Source of the DNA: Flavobacterium circumlabens
GTDB taxonomy: Bacteria > Bacteroidota > Bacteroidia > Flavobacteriales > Flavobacteriaceae
Assembly (NCBI RefSeq): GCF_004345565.1
Contig: NZ_SLWA01000001.1
Location: forward strand, 653,892-717,891
Direction: 5' to 3'
Length of the DNA: 64,000 nucleotides
A model generated the notes under the pieces. It saw nothing but the letters and a program-made list of their open reading frames with translations. It was not told the DNA's origin and did not search any database. Numbering within the stretch: the stretch's first letter is position 1; each line of letters opens with the position of its first letter. The translations under genes and the position numbers were made by a program. Below are positions 22,701 to 31,785 of the stretch, piece by piece.

Positions 22701-23789
22701 GCAAACAATCCGTTGTTGACCGAATTAAGGGTTGCTTACAATTCTTTAACAAGTTTGGACATTTCAAAAAATCCTGCTTTGTTGTATATTGATTTTTCAA
22801 ATAACAACTTAAGTTCTTTGAATTTGAAAAACGGTCAAAACACAAAACTGGACTGGTTTAGTGTGAACTTTACAAAAAACCCTTCTTTGAGCTGTATTCA
22901 GGTTGATGACGCAGCGTATTCTAACGACAACTGGAATGGCAAACTGGACAAAACTTCTTTCTTTGCTGTAGATTGCAGCAGTTTTACCTTAATTCCGGAT
23001 GCAAATTTTGAACAAGCCCTTATTGATTTAAAAATTGATATTGACGGTAAAAACGGAAAAGTGCTTACATCATCGATTGCTGTTGTAAAAGATTTAAATG
23101 TAGAATTGAATGAAATTGCAGATTTAACAGGAATTGAAGGTTTTGTTTCCCTTGAATTTTTAAACTGTCAGTTTAATGATCTGACTTCATTAAACCTGTC
23201 AAAAAATTTAAACCTTATTGAGTTGTATTGTCATGGAAATCTTTTAACAGCTCTTGATGTAGCTGCGAATAAAAACCTTACTACTTTACAGGCCAACAAA
23301 AACAAAATTAAGAGTTTAGATATTTCTAAAAATACCAGTTTAGTGTACATCAATGCGTCAGAAAATGCATTGGAAACATTAAATCTTAAAAATGGTAATA
23401 ATATCAATTTTACAACTGCATTCATGTTTACCAATCCTGCTTTGAAGTGTATTACAGTAGACAACGCTTCATTTGCAAGCACTAGCGGTGTATTCTTTAA
23501 AGATGCGACTGCTTCCTATTCTAATAGCTGTTCATTAGGCCTTGAAGATTCTGTGTTTAATCACGCAGTGGTGTACCCTAACCCAACGAAAGGTGAGGTA
23601 ACTATTGATAACGTTTCTTTAGAAAAAGCAACCGTGTACAATTCATTAGGACAACTGGTAAAATCATTTACTTTGGATACCGCTGATAGTAGTAATACAA
23701 TCAACTTATCGGGACTTCCTAAAGGAATTTACTATGTATACTTAATCAATCAGGATGCTTCTTCGGCGAAGAAGATTATTGTTGAATAA
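19737..23789 (+). CDS. Large secreted leucine-rich-repeat protein with T9SS sorting domain (LRR gene 2)
   Basis: 1350 residues from the ATG at 19737, where the signal peptide (almost identical to gene 1) begins; an in-frame extension to 19668 has no support. Five LRR modules start near residues 20, 460, 731, 915 and 1082, each with a YT(L/A)IPDxNFExxLIxLGID cap and each closing with N(P/L)xLxCIxVDDxxY. Modules 3 and 5 are nearly identical along their length, pointing to recent internal duplication. A T9SS tail covers about 1275-1350 (VVYPNPTKGEVTIDNV...KKIIVE). Unlike LRR genes 1 and 3 it lacks the CenC-like N-terminal domain. Likely a cell-surface binding protein or adhesin; ligand unknown. 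Confidence 0.92.
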   Translation: MKTKLLLLLLLANFSIYAQYTAIPDANFENKLIALGIDSGTADGQVLTSKVSGVTSLDVSRNSIADLTGIQDFTSLTKLDCSGNTLTSINLSKNINLKILYIYSNQLASLDISNNTGLNELSAGSNQLTSIDFSKNTSLTLIGLSKNKLTGVDVSFLPSLITLSVERNNLQNINVTNNSTLKNLYVTLTGLTTLDISQNIALENLDCDGNALTTLDLSHNSLLRYLRCSSTKVTSLDLSSNPLLESIIVTDNLLTSLNVSNNPLIWEFWCQRNKLTTIDVSNVTALKTFVCSENLIETFDVRSNAKLSSLSCGQKTLKSVDVTQNPLLTFLSIDQSSQLTSVDISQNPLLNHIDSDNTGLTSIDLSHNLLLADISINSPVLKELDLSKNTALTSFRSNNGNALGSLNLKNGNNLKLQYLSFTSNASLDCVQVDDADYANANWSAFKPTKATFSTDCNTIPYTLIPDLNFEKKLISLGIDFGAPDGKVKTSRIENVTTLDVSWSSITDLTGIQDFKSLTYLNCYVNSITSLDLSHNTKLEELYAPSTLLTSLNVSNNISLTTLTCSNGKLTTVDISALTALKKLDIRNNALTALDVSGNTQLVNLYCGNNQLTALDLSANTSLKELIVDSNKLTVLNVSKNPELTLIDAKNNQLTTFDVSTNSKLVKLGLSNNLLTSLNLKNSNNTNLTLPDTNFKNNLSLKCIQVDDVAYSDANWATIKDVNAKYNLDCTAYTLIPDANFEQKLIDLGIDKDGKNGKVLTASIAVVKDLNVQFSEIADLTGIEDFTSLEFLNCQYNNLTSLNLSKNLNLIELYCHENLLTVLDVAVNSNLTTLQVNKNKIKSLDLSKNKKLVSLNASENDLNYLNLQNGNNTAFTSVVMLKNPKLTCILVDDTSYAITNWSTGKDISASFNVDCTPYTLIPDANFEQKLINLGIDTDGKNGKVKTASIASVTTLDISSSAIANLTGIQDFTSLKILNFSTNTVASYNPANNPLLTELRVAYNSLTSLDISKNPALLYIDFSNNNLSSLNLKNGQNTKLDWFSVNFTKNPSLSCIQVDDAAYSNDNWNGKLDKTSFFAVDCSSFTLIPDANFEQALIDLKIDIDGKNGKVLTSSIAVVKDLNVELNEIADLTGIEGFVSLEFLNCQFNDLTSLNLSKNLNLIELYCHGNLLTALDVAANKNLTTLQANKNKIKSLDISKNTSLVYINASENALETLNLKNGNNINFTTAFMFTNPALKCITVDNASFASTSGVFFKDATASYSNSCSLGLEDSVFNHAVVYPNPTKGEVTIDNVSLEKATVYNSLGQLVKSFTLDTADSSNTINLSGLPKGIYYVYLINQDASSAKKIIVE

Positions 23790-23810
23790 GGACGAACTCG
23801 TTTAACAGAA

Positions 23811-23847
23811 AATCCCATTTTCATTCACTTGAAAATGGGATTTTTAG
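23811..23847 (+). terminator. Intrinsic terminator after LRR gene 2
   Basis: AATCCCATTTTCA (23811-23823) with TGAAAATGGGATT (23830-23842), then T residues. Confidence 0.85.
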
Positions 23848-23878
23848 TTTAAACTATACTACAAAATTATTTATTTTT

Positions 23879-23925
23879 AATACGTCTTTCCGTAATAAAA
23901 TTTGATTTGTAATTCGTATCCTTGT
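23879..23925 (+). promoter_or_regulatory. Promoter region with the conserved upstream element (LRR gene 3)
   Basis: The 22-nt stretch at 23879-23900 is identical to 17822-17843, with TACG at 23881-23884 and CGTA at 23891-23894. A -7-like TATCCTTG follows at about the same distance. The sequences between and downstream have diverged, which argues for selective conservation of the element. Confidence 0.5.
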
Positions 23926-23950
23926 ATTCAAAAAACCATAAATGTAATCT

Positions 23951-26900
23951 ATGAGAACAAAACTACTTTTAGTGCTATTATTAGCCAATTTTTCTATTTA
24001 TGCACAAACCAATTTAGTCCTAAATGGAGGATTTGAAAAATGGGCAAGCGCAACCGTATTGTCCGATTGGACAACTCAAAACAATGTTGCTCAAAACACT
24101 GCAGAGTATTGGGAAGGATTCAACAGCGCAAGACTATCTTTTACAAATAGTGCCTTGATTCCGAAAATTACAACACAAGTTCCTTTAAATGCAGGAATTA
24201 CGTATGTAGTTAAATTCAAATATAAATACTTAAGCAGTAATTATAATACTTCTCACCCAATTGTATTAAACATTAACAAAAACGGAAGTTCGACAACCCT
24301 TTCTAGCAGTTATTTTGCCATAAACAACAACTGGACAGCTGTTGAAACTACTTTCACGCCAGATCAAAATTTATCTTACGATTTGAGTATTTCTTTAAAT
24401 ACTCTTGATAATATCGGGTTTAATGCCACTATAGATCATATACAGATCTATGCTAAAGGAACCGAGCAATATACACTTATTCCAGATTTAAGTTTTGAAA
24501 AAAACTTGATTGCTCTTGGTTACGACAGATGGAAAAGTGTTAACAGCTAATATTGCTACATTAACTTCTTTAAATATTACTGCTAATACTAATGGGGCTG
24601 GTCTAGTTAAAGATTTGACGGGAATCCAAGATTTCACAGCATTAACATTACTAATTTGTCAAGGTCAACAATTGACAAGTTTAAATCTGACTAAGAATAC
24701 CGCTTTAGTTACTTTAAATTGCCAGAACAACTTGTTGACAAACTTGGATATTTCTAAAAACTCAGCTTTAACTGCTATTATTTGCAATGGTAATAGACTA
24801 ACTACTCTGGATGTTTCTGAAAAATTAGGCTTGACCAATTTACAATGTGCATCCAATAAATTAACAAGTCTGGATATTTCAAAAAATACTGCCTTAATCA
24901 CTTTACTATGCGAAAAAAACTCACTAACAAGTCTTGACATTTCAAAACACACTGCCTTAGTCACTTTAGATTGTTCCTACAATTTACTGACAAATCTGGA
25001 TGCCTCAAAAAACACAGCTTTGAAATCTTTCTATTGTCAAAACAACTCCCTAACAAGCGTAAATATAAAAAATGGAAATAATAAGGCCTTTTTCTGGAAT
25101 TTTATTTCTCATTTAAGTTTTTATGGTACTAAAGATTTGAAATGTATCACTGTAGACGATCCAATCTATTCAAGTAAAAATTGGGCCGGAAACAAAGCCA
25201 ATGAGTCTGCTTATGCCTACGCTTGTGATGGACGTTATACGGCTATTCCTGATCCAAATTTTGAAGAAGTACTTGTAGATCTTGGACAAGATTCACCTAT
25301 ACTTGATGGAAAAGTATTAACAGCAAACATTTCTTCTCTGAAAAGTCTATCTGTCTTTTCCAGAAACGTATCAGATATGACTGGAATTGAAGATTTTACC
25401 GAATTAACTTCTTTAAGCTGTAATAGCAATAAGTTGACTTCGTTAGATGTTTCAAAAAATATTGCTTTAACATCATTACGTTGTTCAGATAATTATCAAG
25501 TAAGTTCTTTAGATCTATCTAAGAATGTTAATTTAAACTATTTATATTGTGAAAATTTAAACCTTAAAACTTTAAACCTAAAGAATAATTTGAAACTGAT
25601 TGAACTCTATTGTAGAAGTAATATTTTAACTACTTTAGAACTTCCTCAAAATCCTAATTTTACTTATCTCGATTGTTCTAGTAATCGATTATCAAATCTG
25701 GACGTTTCTAAAAACATTAAGCTTAATTACCTAAATTGTTCTTATAATAGAATAATAAGTCTTGATCTTTCAGAAAATTATTTATTAACTTATGTTAGTT
25801 GCACCAAAAACAATCTATTTAATCTGAATTTGAAAAGTGGAAACAATAGAGCAGTGAAAACCCACTATTTTAAAGAAAATCCTAATTTAAAGTGCATCAC
25901 CGTTGACAAGGAAACTATTACCGACTCCCAGTGGGCGACTTCTAAAGATGCAAAAACTATTTATAGTGAAGGTTGCCCTGAAAATATTCCTTATACGCTT
26001 ATCCCAGATCCCGCTTTTGAAGAAAAATTAATAACCATAGGAATTGATACCGATGGTAAGAACGGAAAAGTGTTAACTGCTAACATCTGTTACGTCGAAA
26101 ACTTAGATGTTGCTTCTAGCAATATTTCTAATTTAACAGGAATTCAAGATTTTACATCTTTAACTTACTTAGATTGTGGTTCAAATAAAATTAACGCACC
26201 AAATTTTTCAGAAAATGTTCTTTTAACTACTTTATATTATTCAAAGAATTCTGCAAAAAGTTTAAATCTGACTAAAAATATATTGTTAACTTTTTTAGAT
26301 TGCAGCACAAATGAGTTTACCCGTCTTGATCTTTCAGCAAATAGATTTTTGACATATTTAAATTTGAGTAAAAATTCTTTTGCTACTATTGATGTTTCCA
26401 AAAATTTAGCTTTGCAAACTTTCGACTGTACAAATAATAAATTGACAACCCTGGATGTAGTAAAAAATCTGTCTTTGACTACTTTTTATTGCAATGACAA
26501 TTTATTAGAAAGTTTAGATATTTCTAAAAATATAGGCGTGACTAAATTTAACAGCCACAATAATAAGCTGAAGAATTTGAATGTAAAAAACGGAAATAAC
26601 AAAAATTTTGATCTGACTGATTCTAATTTTAAAAATAATGCTCTGCTTACTTGTATTAATGTCGATGATGAAAATTATTCCAATAAAAATTGGTCGGATA
26701 AAAAAGATCCTAAAGCTGTTTATTCTTCAAATTGTACCACTTTAGGTGTTGAAGATTCAGTTTTTGAAAAAGCCGTAGTTTATCCAAATCCGACTAATGG
26801 TGAGGTTCATATTAACAACATTGTTTTAGAAAAAGCAAACGTTTATAATTCATTAGGACAATTAGTAAAATCATTCACTTTCAGTAATGGAGAAAGCAAT

Positions 26901-26996
26901 AACGCAATTAGCCTATCTGGTTTACCAAAAGGCTTTTATTATGTTTATTTAATAAATGGCGATGCCGCTTCAGCGAAGAAAATCATCGTTGAATAA
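23951..26996 (+). pseudogene. Leucine-rich-repeat protein with T9SS tail, split by a frameshift (LRR gene 3)
   Basis: The first frame (23951-24550) encodes a signal peptide, a CenC-like domain (LVLNGGFEKW) and the start of the LRR cap YTLIPDLSFEKNLIALGYD, then runs into a stop. The second frame (readable from 24510 to 26996) resumes in the same motif with TDGKVLTANI and continues through three LRR modules to a T9SS tail (VVYPNPTNGEVHINN...KKIIVE). Restoring ACA between GAC and GAT near 24527 would rejoin the frames, as if one CA of a short ACACA run had been lost. The second part has no signal peptide. It may be a true pseudogene, a sequencing error or a switchable gene; I annotate it as broken. 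Confidence 0.85.
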
Positions 26997-27013
26997 TATA
27001 ATTTAGTACAACT

Positions 27014-27056
27014 AAAAAATCCCGTTTTCACAAATATTTGAAAACGGGATTTTTTT
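27014..27056. terminator. Intrinsic terminator after LRR gene 3, probably bidirectional
   Basis: AATCCCGTTTTCA (27018-27030) pairs with TGAAAACGGGATT (27039-27051) with A and T tracts on both sides. It lies between convergent genes. Confidence 0.85.
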
Positions 27057-27073
27057 ATGTTTTAAATCATCTT

Positions 27074-27931
27074 CTAAAGAATATCTTCGCAAGTAAAAAC
27101 TTCTTTCAATCGAACTCCTTTTTCGGTATGTTCTACCGTTATAATCTGATTATGCGCATCGTGCTCTAAAAACAAATAATAATTTTTATCTGCTGCTTCA
27201 TTCAAAAATTTTGATTTTTCCGGCATTGTCAATAAAGGTCTTGTATCATAACCCATAACATACGGTAACGGAATATGTCCTGCTGTTGCTAACAAATCGG
27301 CACAAAAAACAATGGTTTTATCCTGGTATTGAATATGCGGAATCATTTGCTTTTCGGTATGGCCATCGACATAATAAATTCCAAAATTCATTTCTTCCGA
27401 AAAACCAAAATCAGCTTCAGGACGTTTTATAAAATTCAGTTGTCCGCTTTCCTGCATGGGCAAAATATTTTCTGAAAGAAAAGATGCTTTCTCACGCGCG
27501 TTCGGTTTTGTTGCCCACTCCCAATGATTTTCATTGGTCCAAAATTTAGCATTCTTGAAAGCGGGCTCATAAAAAGTTTTATCCGAATTCCACTGAACGC
27601 TTCCTCCACAATGATCAAAATGCAAATGCGTCATAAAAACATCAGTTATATCGTCCCGGCTAAAGCCATATTTTGCTAATGATTTATCTATCGAATGAGA
27701 TCCCCAAAGCGAATAATATCCAAAAAACTTTTCCGATTGTTTGTCTCCCATTCCGGTATCGATCAAAATCAGGCGATTCCCTTCTTCAATAAGAAGACAA
27801 CGCGCTGCAATATCAATCAGATTATTGCTGTCGGCAGGATTGGTTGTGTTCCAGATTGTTTTAGGTACAATCCCAAACATCGCGCCTCCATCAAGTTTAA
27901 AATTTCCGGATTCTATTGGATAAAGTTTCAT
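27074..27931 (-). CDS. MBL-fold metallo-hydrolase
   Basis: 285 residues. The metallo-beta-lactamase motif HxHxDH appears as THLHFDHCGG, preceded by LILIDTGMGD, and later metal ligands are present in YVDGHTEKQMIPHI and FCADLLATAGHI. No signal peptide, so cytoplasmic. The overall layout resembles the lactonase/quorum-quenching-like branch of the superfamily (AiiA-like), but the substrate cannot be predicted from sequence alone. Monocistronic; it shares a terminator with LRR gene 3. Confidence 0.9.
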   Translation of the reverse strand: MKLYPIESGNFKLDGGAMFGIVPKTIWNTTNPADSNNLIDIAARCLLIEEGNRLILIDTGMGDKQSEKFFGYYSLWGSHSIDKSLAKYGFSRDDITDVFMTHLHFDHCGGSVQWNSDKTFYEPAFKNAKFWTNENHWEWATKPNAREKASFLSENILPMQESGQLNFIKRPEADFGFSEEMNFGIYYVDGHTEKQMIPHIQYQDKTIVFCADLLATAGHIPLPYVMGYDTRPLLTMPEKSKFLNEAADKNYYLFLEHDAHNQIITVEHTEKGVRLKEVFTCEDIL

Positions 27932-28045
27932 GAGCTTAAGTTTCTATTAGTGAAACAAAGCTAGGAAATTGGATTTCCTTATACTAAACATTCACCTTCA
28001 AAAACGCAATCTTTCTTAATTAGAGGAAAAGAAATAAAAAAGTCC

Positions 28046-28150
28046 GCCACAAATTTCACTAATCATTTAGAAACTCACATCTCAAATAAAATTGCTGAAT
28101 TCATTTATAATCAAAAGAAAAATTAGCGAAAATTAGCGAAATTAGTCGCA
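28046..28150. repeat. Extragenic palindrome, family A, degenerate copy
   Basis: Starts GCCACAAATTTCACTAATC and ends with two tandem AAAATTAGCG units followed by AAATTAGTCGC. Part of the same dispersed family as 3407 and 50830. It fills most of the gap before the coiled-coil protein gene. Confidence 0.55.
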
Positions 28151-28162
28151 AAAAAAATCACC

Positions 28163-29077
28163 TTATTCGAGCGTAATAGAAGCGCTACCCATGATTTCCT
28201 GTTTGTCGAAGAAATTGACAAAGTAAGTTCCTTTTTCAAATTGAAATCCGTCTTCCTCATTCAAAATTCCATAAACATTGGCAGGTTTTCCCTGAAAGTC
28301 AACCACCACTATAAAACTATAAACCAAAGCTTTATCAGTATCAAATTCTATCAGTTTATTTTCTCCCAGAACGGTGTTTTTCTGATCCAGCACCTGAATG
28401 TAAAAAACTTTCTTTCCCGTTTTTGCAACAGTATTTCCATTAACAGAAAAACTAATCTTTAATTTTTTAGTGCTTTTGGCTTTATCGGTTTCCAGTTCTT
28501 TTCCCGATTTTTTTTCACGAAGTGCAATTACCTTAAAAGTATTCGCTGATAATTTAGACGCATCAATTAAAGTGGATTCTAACTTTTTTTGTTTCAATAG
28601 TAAAGTATCATTTTCTGCTTTTTGCTTATACATTACCAGATTCTGAATCTCAATTTCAGTCAGTAAGTTTTTATTTTGAAATTTTAAATTTTTAATTTCA
28701 AGCACTTTAGCACTTAAATCCGATAATTGCTTTCGATAAACCTTTATTTGTGAAGGCGAAGGATTTTTAGAGTATTTGATAATTTCCATCAGATTTTCAA
28801 CGTTTCTTCTTTCCAGTTCCAATTCCTGAGAAAGGGCTGTTTTTTCCAGAATCGCGACATCATAAGCCAACTTTAAAACATTTAGAGAATCTAATATATT
28901 CTTTTGGTCCTTAGTTTCCTGACTGGGTTCCACAATTCCCTGTAATTTATTTACATCCTTTGTTTTTTCCCTGTCAATGGGTCCCTTACTAAAAATAAAG
29001 ACTGTAGCCCCTAGTCCAAAACCGAAAAATACTGCCAGAAGTGCTGTCAGCCACTTGTTATTGTATTGTTCTTTCAT
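28163..29077 (-). CDS. Hypothetical membrane-anchored coiled-coil protein
   Basis: 304 residues. One N-terminal transmembrane helix (about 10-29, LTALLAVFFGFGLGATVFIF) is followed by a long charged helical region (about 55-180) with heptad-like leucines, then a beta-rich C-terminal domain with KLKISFSVNGNTVAKTGKKV and a FDKQEIMGSASITLE end. The topology is probably inside-to-periplasm with the coiled coil outside the membrane. I do not recognise the family with certainty; similar proteins in Flavobacteriia are usually annotated as hypothetical. Single gene, no partners in sight. Confidence 0.75.
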   Translation of the reverse strand: MKEQYNNKWLTALLAVFFGFGLGATVFIFSKGPIDREKTKDVNKLQGIVEPSQETKDQKNILDSLNVLKLAYDVAILEKTALSQELELERRNVENLMEIIKYSKNPSPSQIKVYRKQLSDLSAKVLEIKNLKFQNKNLLTEIEIQNLVMYKQKAENDTLLLKQKKLESTLIDASKLSANTFKVIALREKKSGKELETDKAKSTKKLKISFSVNGNTVAKTGKKVFYIQVLDQKNTVLGENKLIEFDTDKALVYSFIVVVDFQGKPANVYGILNEEDGFQFEKGTYFVNFFDKQEIMGSASITLE

Positions 29078-29447
29078 AAACTCACAATTTTCTGCAAAAA
29101 TACCACTAATTAATTAGCGGGAATACGTATAAATACGCCTTTTTAACATTTTACGAATATTATTGACGCTTAAACCCTACAAAACAATTTTCTTACTTAT
29201 TATTCTTCAATTCTAGTAATTACAGAAGTCATTCGAAACATAAAAACGGTTGCTGCAATTATTATATAACTTCTGTCTATTTTAACATTTGTTATAATAA
29301 TGTGAACCATTATGGAAAAAGGTTTTTAAGTCGTATCTTTGCAGATAATTTCATTTCAACATTGAAAGACAGCACTTTAAAATGTAATAATTTCATTACT
29401 ATTAAATGCAGCTTAAAATATAAGAAAAGATAAATACCATAAACACA
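29078..29447. other. 370-bp gap upstream of the SUF region
   Basis: No open frame or RNA gene is supported. The right half carries the -7 element at 29334 and a 107-nt leader to sufA. The left half is AT-rich with no recognisable repeat. A Fe-S-responsive operator might be expected here but I cannot identify one. Confidence 0.6.
29334..29341 (+). promoter_or_regulatory. Likely -7 element of the suf promoter
   Basis: TATCTTTG matches TAnnTTTG. It is 107 bp before the sufA ATG, leaving a leader of about 100 nt. No TTG is found at the normal -33 spacing. Confidence 0.5.
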
Positions 29448-29777
29448 ATGATAAAAGTTTCTGATACAGCCAAAAAGAAAATCATCGACCTGATGAAAGA
29501 TGATGGTTTTGATGCCACTCATGACTACGTACGCGTAGGTGTAAAAAGTGGCGGATGCTCTGGTTTGTCATATGATTTAAAATTTGATAAAACGAAAGGC
29601 GACGACGATAAAATATTTGTAGACAACGACATAACAATTGCAGTTGAAAAAAAATCATTTCTATACTTAGCCGGGACAATTCTTGAATTTTCCGGAGGAT
29701 TAAATGGAAAAGGTTTTGTGTTTAATAATCCAAATGCAAGCAGAACCTGTGGTTGTGGAGAATCTTTTTCTCTATAA
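29448..29777 (+). CDS. sufA: A-type iron-sulfur carrier SufA/IscA
   Basis: 109 residues, the normal size for the family. The three cluster-binding cysteines are C37 (GGCSG) and C101/C103 (TCGCGES), the HesB/IscA signature. It would receive [2Fe-2S] or [4Fe-4S] clusters from the SufBCD scaffold and pass them to apoproteins. First gene of the suf operon, 77 bp before sufB. SufA versus ErpA cannot be separated on sequence alone; the context favours SufA. Confidence 0.93.
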   Translation: MIKVSDTAKKKIIDLMKDDGFDATHDYVRVGVKSGGCSGLSYDLKFDKTKGDDDKIFVDNDITIAVEKKSFLYLAGTILEFSGGLNGKGFVFNNPNASRTCGCGESFSL

Positions 29778-29854
29778 ATCAAACGAATTTATAAAAGCAA
29801 AAATTTAAATGTTTAAGAAAATCAATTTCTTACAGCGTTTTAAAAAAGAAAAAA

Positions 29855-31303
29855 ATGTCAAAATACACTGAAGACGATTTAAAAATCGAACTCGAAACCA
29901 AAGAATACGAATACGGATTTTATACTAATATTGAATCGGAAACATTCCCTATTGGATTAAATGAAGATATTGTTCGCGCTATTTCTCTTAAAAAAGAAGA
30001 ACCTCAATGGATGACCGACTGGCGCATCGAGGCTTTTCGGGCATGGAAAGAAATGATCGAACCGGAATGGGCCAATGTACATTATACAAAACCCGATTTT
30101 CAGGCGATTTCTTACTATTCTGCTCCAAAACAGGTAGATCCGTCCAAAACTTTGGATGATGTAGATCCGGAACTTTTAGAGATGTACAAAAAATTAGGAA
30201 TCTCTGTCGATGAACAAAAAATGATGAACAATGTCGCTATGGACATTGTGGTCGATTCTGTTTCTGTGGCTACGACTTTCAAAAAAACACTGGCAGAAAA
30301 AGGAATTATTTTCTGTCCGATTTCTGAAGCGATCAAAGAACATCCTGAATTAGTTCGTAAATATTTAGGAAGCGTTGTTCCTCAAAAAGACAACTTCTAT
30401 GCTGCATTAAACTCAGCGGTTTTCTCTGACGGAAGTTTCTGTTATATTCCAAAAGGCGTTCGTTGCCCGATGGAACTTTCAACTTACTTCAGAATCAATC
30501 AGGCCGGAACAGGACAATTCGAAAGAACCCTTGTTATTGCTGATGCCGGAAGTTATGTTTCATACTTAGAAGGCTGTACTGCTCCAAGTCGTGATGAAAA
30601 TCAATTGCACGCTGCTGTAGTTGAATTGATCGCGATGGATGATGCTGAAATTAAATATTCTACCGTTCAGAACTGGTTTCCCGGAAACAAAGAAGGAAAA
30701 GGTGGTGTTTATAATTTTGTGACCAAAAGAGGTATATGCGAAACAAACGCTAAAATTTCCTGGACACAGGTAGAAACAGGTTCTGCAGTAACATGGAAAT
30801 ATCCTTCCTGTATCTTGAAAGGAGACAATTCAGTTGGAGAATTTTATTCTATAGCCGTAACCAATAATTACCAACAGGCAGATACCGGAACTAAAATGAT
30901 CCATTTAGGAAAAAATACTAAATCGACTATTATTTCTAAAGGTATCTCGGCAGGTAAATCACAAAACAGTTACCGCGGATTAGTGCAAATTAGCCCAAGA
31001 GCTGAGAATGCAAGAAACTTTTCGCAATGTGATTCTCTTTTAATGGGAAACAACTGCGGCGCACATACTTTCCCTTATATAGAAAGTAAAAATCCGTCGG
31101 CTAAAATAGAACACGAAGCAACGACAAGTAAAATTGGAGAAGATCAGGTATTTTATTGCAACCAAAGAGGTATTCCGACTGAAAAAGCGATTGCCTTAAT
31201 TGTAAACGGTTTCAGTAAAGATGTACTGAACAAATTGCCAATGGAATTTGCGGTTGAAGCTCAAAAATTATTAGAGATTTCTCTTGAAGGATCTGTTGGA
31301 TAA
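29855..31303 (+). CDS. sufB: Fe-S cluster scaffold subunit SufB
   Basis: 482 residues, typical for SufB. Family motifs are present: [29 protein letters not shown] split by short linkers, [39 protein letters not shown]. SufB forms the SufBC2D complex, on which clusters are built, with sulfur entering from SufS/SufE. It is followed after 16 bp by an unrelated toxin-antitoxin pair and then by sufC, so the usual sufBC adjacency is broken here. Confidence 0.96.
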   Translation: MSKYTEDDLKIELETKEYEYGFYTNIESETFPIGLNEDIVRAISLKKEEPQWMTDWRIEAFRAWKEMIEPEWANVHYTKPDFQAISYYSAPKQVDPSKTLDDVDPELLEMYKKLGISVDEQKMMNNVAMDIVVDSVSVATTFKKTLAEKGIIFCPISEAIKEHPELVRKYLGSVVPQKDNFYAALNSAVFSDGSFCYIPKGVRCPMELSTYFRINQAGTGQFERTLVIADAGSYVSYLEGCTAPSRDENQLHAAVVELIAMDDAEIKYSTVQNWFPGNKEGKGGVYNFVTKRGICETNAKISWTQVETGSAVTWKYPSCILKGDNSVGEFYSIAVTNNYQQADTGTKMIHLGKNTKSTIISKGISAGKSQNSYRGLVQISPRAENARNFSQCDSLLMGNNCGAHTFPYIESKNPSAKIEHEATTSKIGEDQVFYCNQRGIPTEKAIALIVNGFSKDVLNKLPMEFAVEAQKLLEISLEGSVG

Positions 31304-31318
31304 TAAAAAACAAGAATT

Positions 31319-31516
31319 ATGGATATCATCTTAAAAAATGTAAAGAAAAAAGATTTTCCAGTTTTAAAATCCCTGGCAAAATCTCTTGGTTTTGAAATTA
31401 TAGAAGAAAATGAAAAACCATACAATTCAAAGTTTGTAAAAGAAATTCTTGACGCGGAAAAAAGTATTGAAGAAGGAAAAGGAATTAAAATAAAAATTGA
31501 AGATTTGTGGAAATAA
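31319..31516 (+). CDS. Small antitoxin of a YoeB-type toxin-antitoxin pair
   Basis: 65 residues, charged and predominantly helical, with a Lys/Glu-rich C-terminus ending IKIEDLWK. It lacks the clear YefM N-terminal fold and looks more like the DUF2683-type small proteins that precede toxins in Flavobacteriia; that assignment is from memory. The assignment rests mainly on position: it starts 16 bp after sufB and overlaps the toxin gene by 10 nt, so the two are translationally coupled. It would bind and neutralise the toxin, and perhaps repress its own expression. Confidence 0.75.
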   Translation: MDIILKNVKKKDFPVLKSLAKSLGFEIIEENEKPYNSKFVKEILDAEKSIEEGKGIKIKIEDLWK

Positions 31517-31779
31517 TTTATTCTGAAAAGGCACAAAAGGATATTCTTTTTTGGAAGAAATCCGGAAACAAATCAATAATGAAAAAAATCACAAGTTTAA
31601 TTGAAGACATTTTAATTCATCCTTATGAAGGACTGGGAAAACCGGAACAATTAAAATATGAATTATCCGGAAGATGGTCAAGAAGAATCGATAAAGAACA
31701 TCGAATAATATATAGAATAACAGAAGAAAACAATATCGAAATACTCAATATCCTTTCTATGAAAGGACATTACGAATAA
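31507..31779 (+). CDS. yoeB: YoeB/Txe family mRNA interferase toxin
   Basis: 90 residues from a GTG start at 31507 inside the end of the antitoxin gene. The YoeB hallmark block GKPEQLKYELSGRWSRRID and EHRIIYRI is present. By alignment with E. coli YoeB (E46, R65, H83, Y84), the catalytic residues correspond to E47, R66, H88 and Y89, all conserved. YoeB cleaves mRNA at the ribosomal A site when freed from its antitoxin. Placed inside the suf operon, its expression would follow Fe-S demand unless it has its own promoter. Confidence 0.92.
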   Translation: MEIIYSEKAQKDILFWKKSGNKSIMKKITSLIEDILIHPYEGLGKPEQLKYELSGRWSRRIDKEHRIIYRITEENNIEILNILSMKGHYE

Positions 31780-31785
31780 GTATTA

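Noticed and set aside
24500..24560. Programmed ribosomal frameshift in LRR gene 3
   Set aside because: No slippery heptamer or downstream structure is visible at the junction; a 2-nt loss explains it more simply.
19737..26996. Regular DNA repeats in the LRR genes as a CRISPR array
   Set aside because: Repeats are in frame, encode ~21-residue LRR units, vary continuously and have no unique spacers or cas genes nearby.
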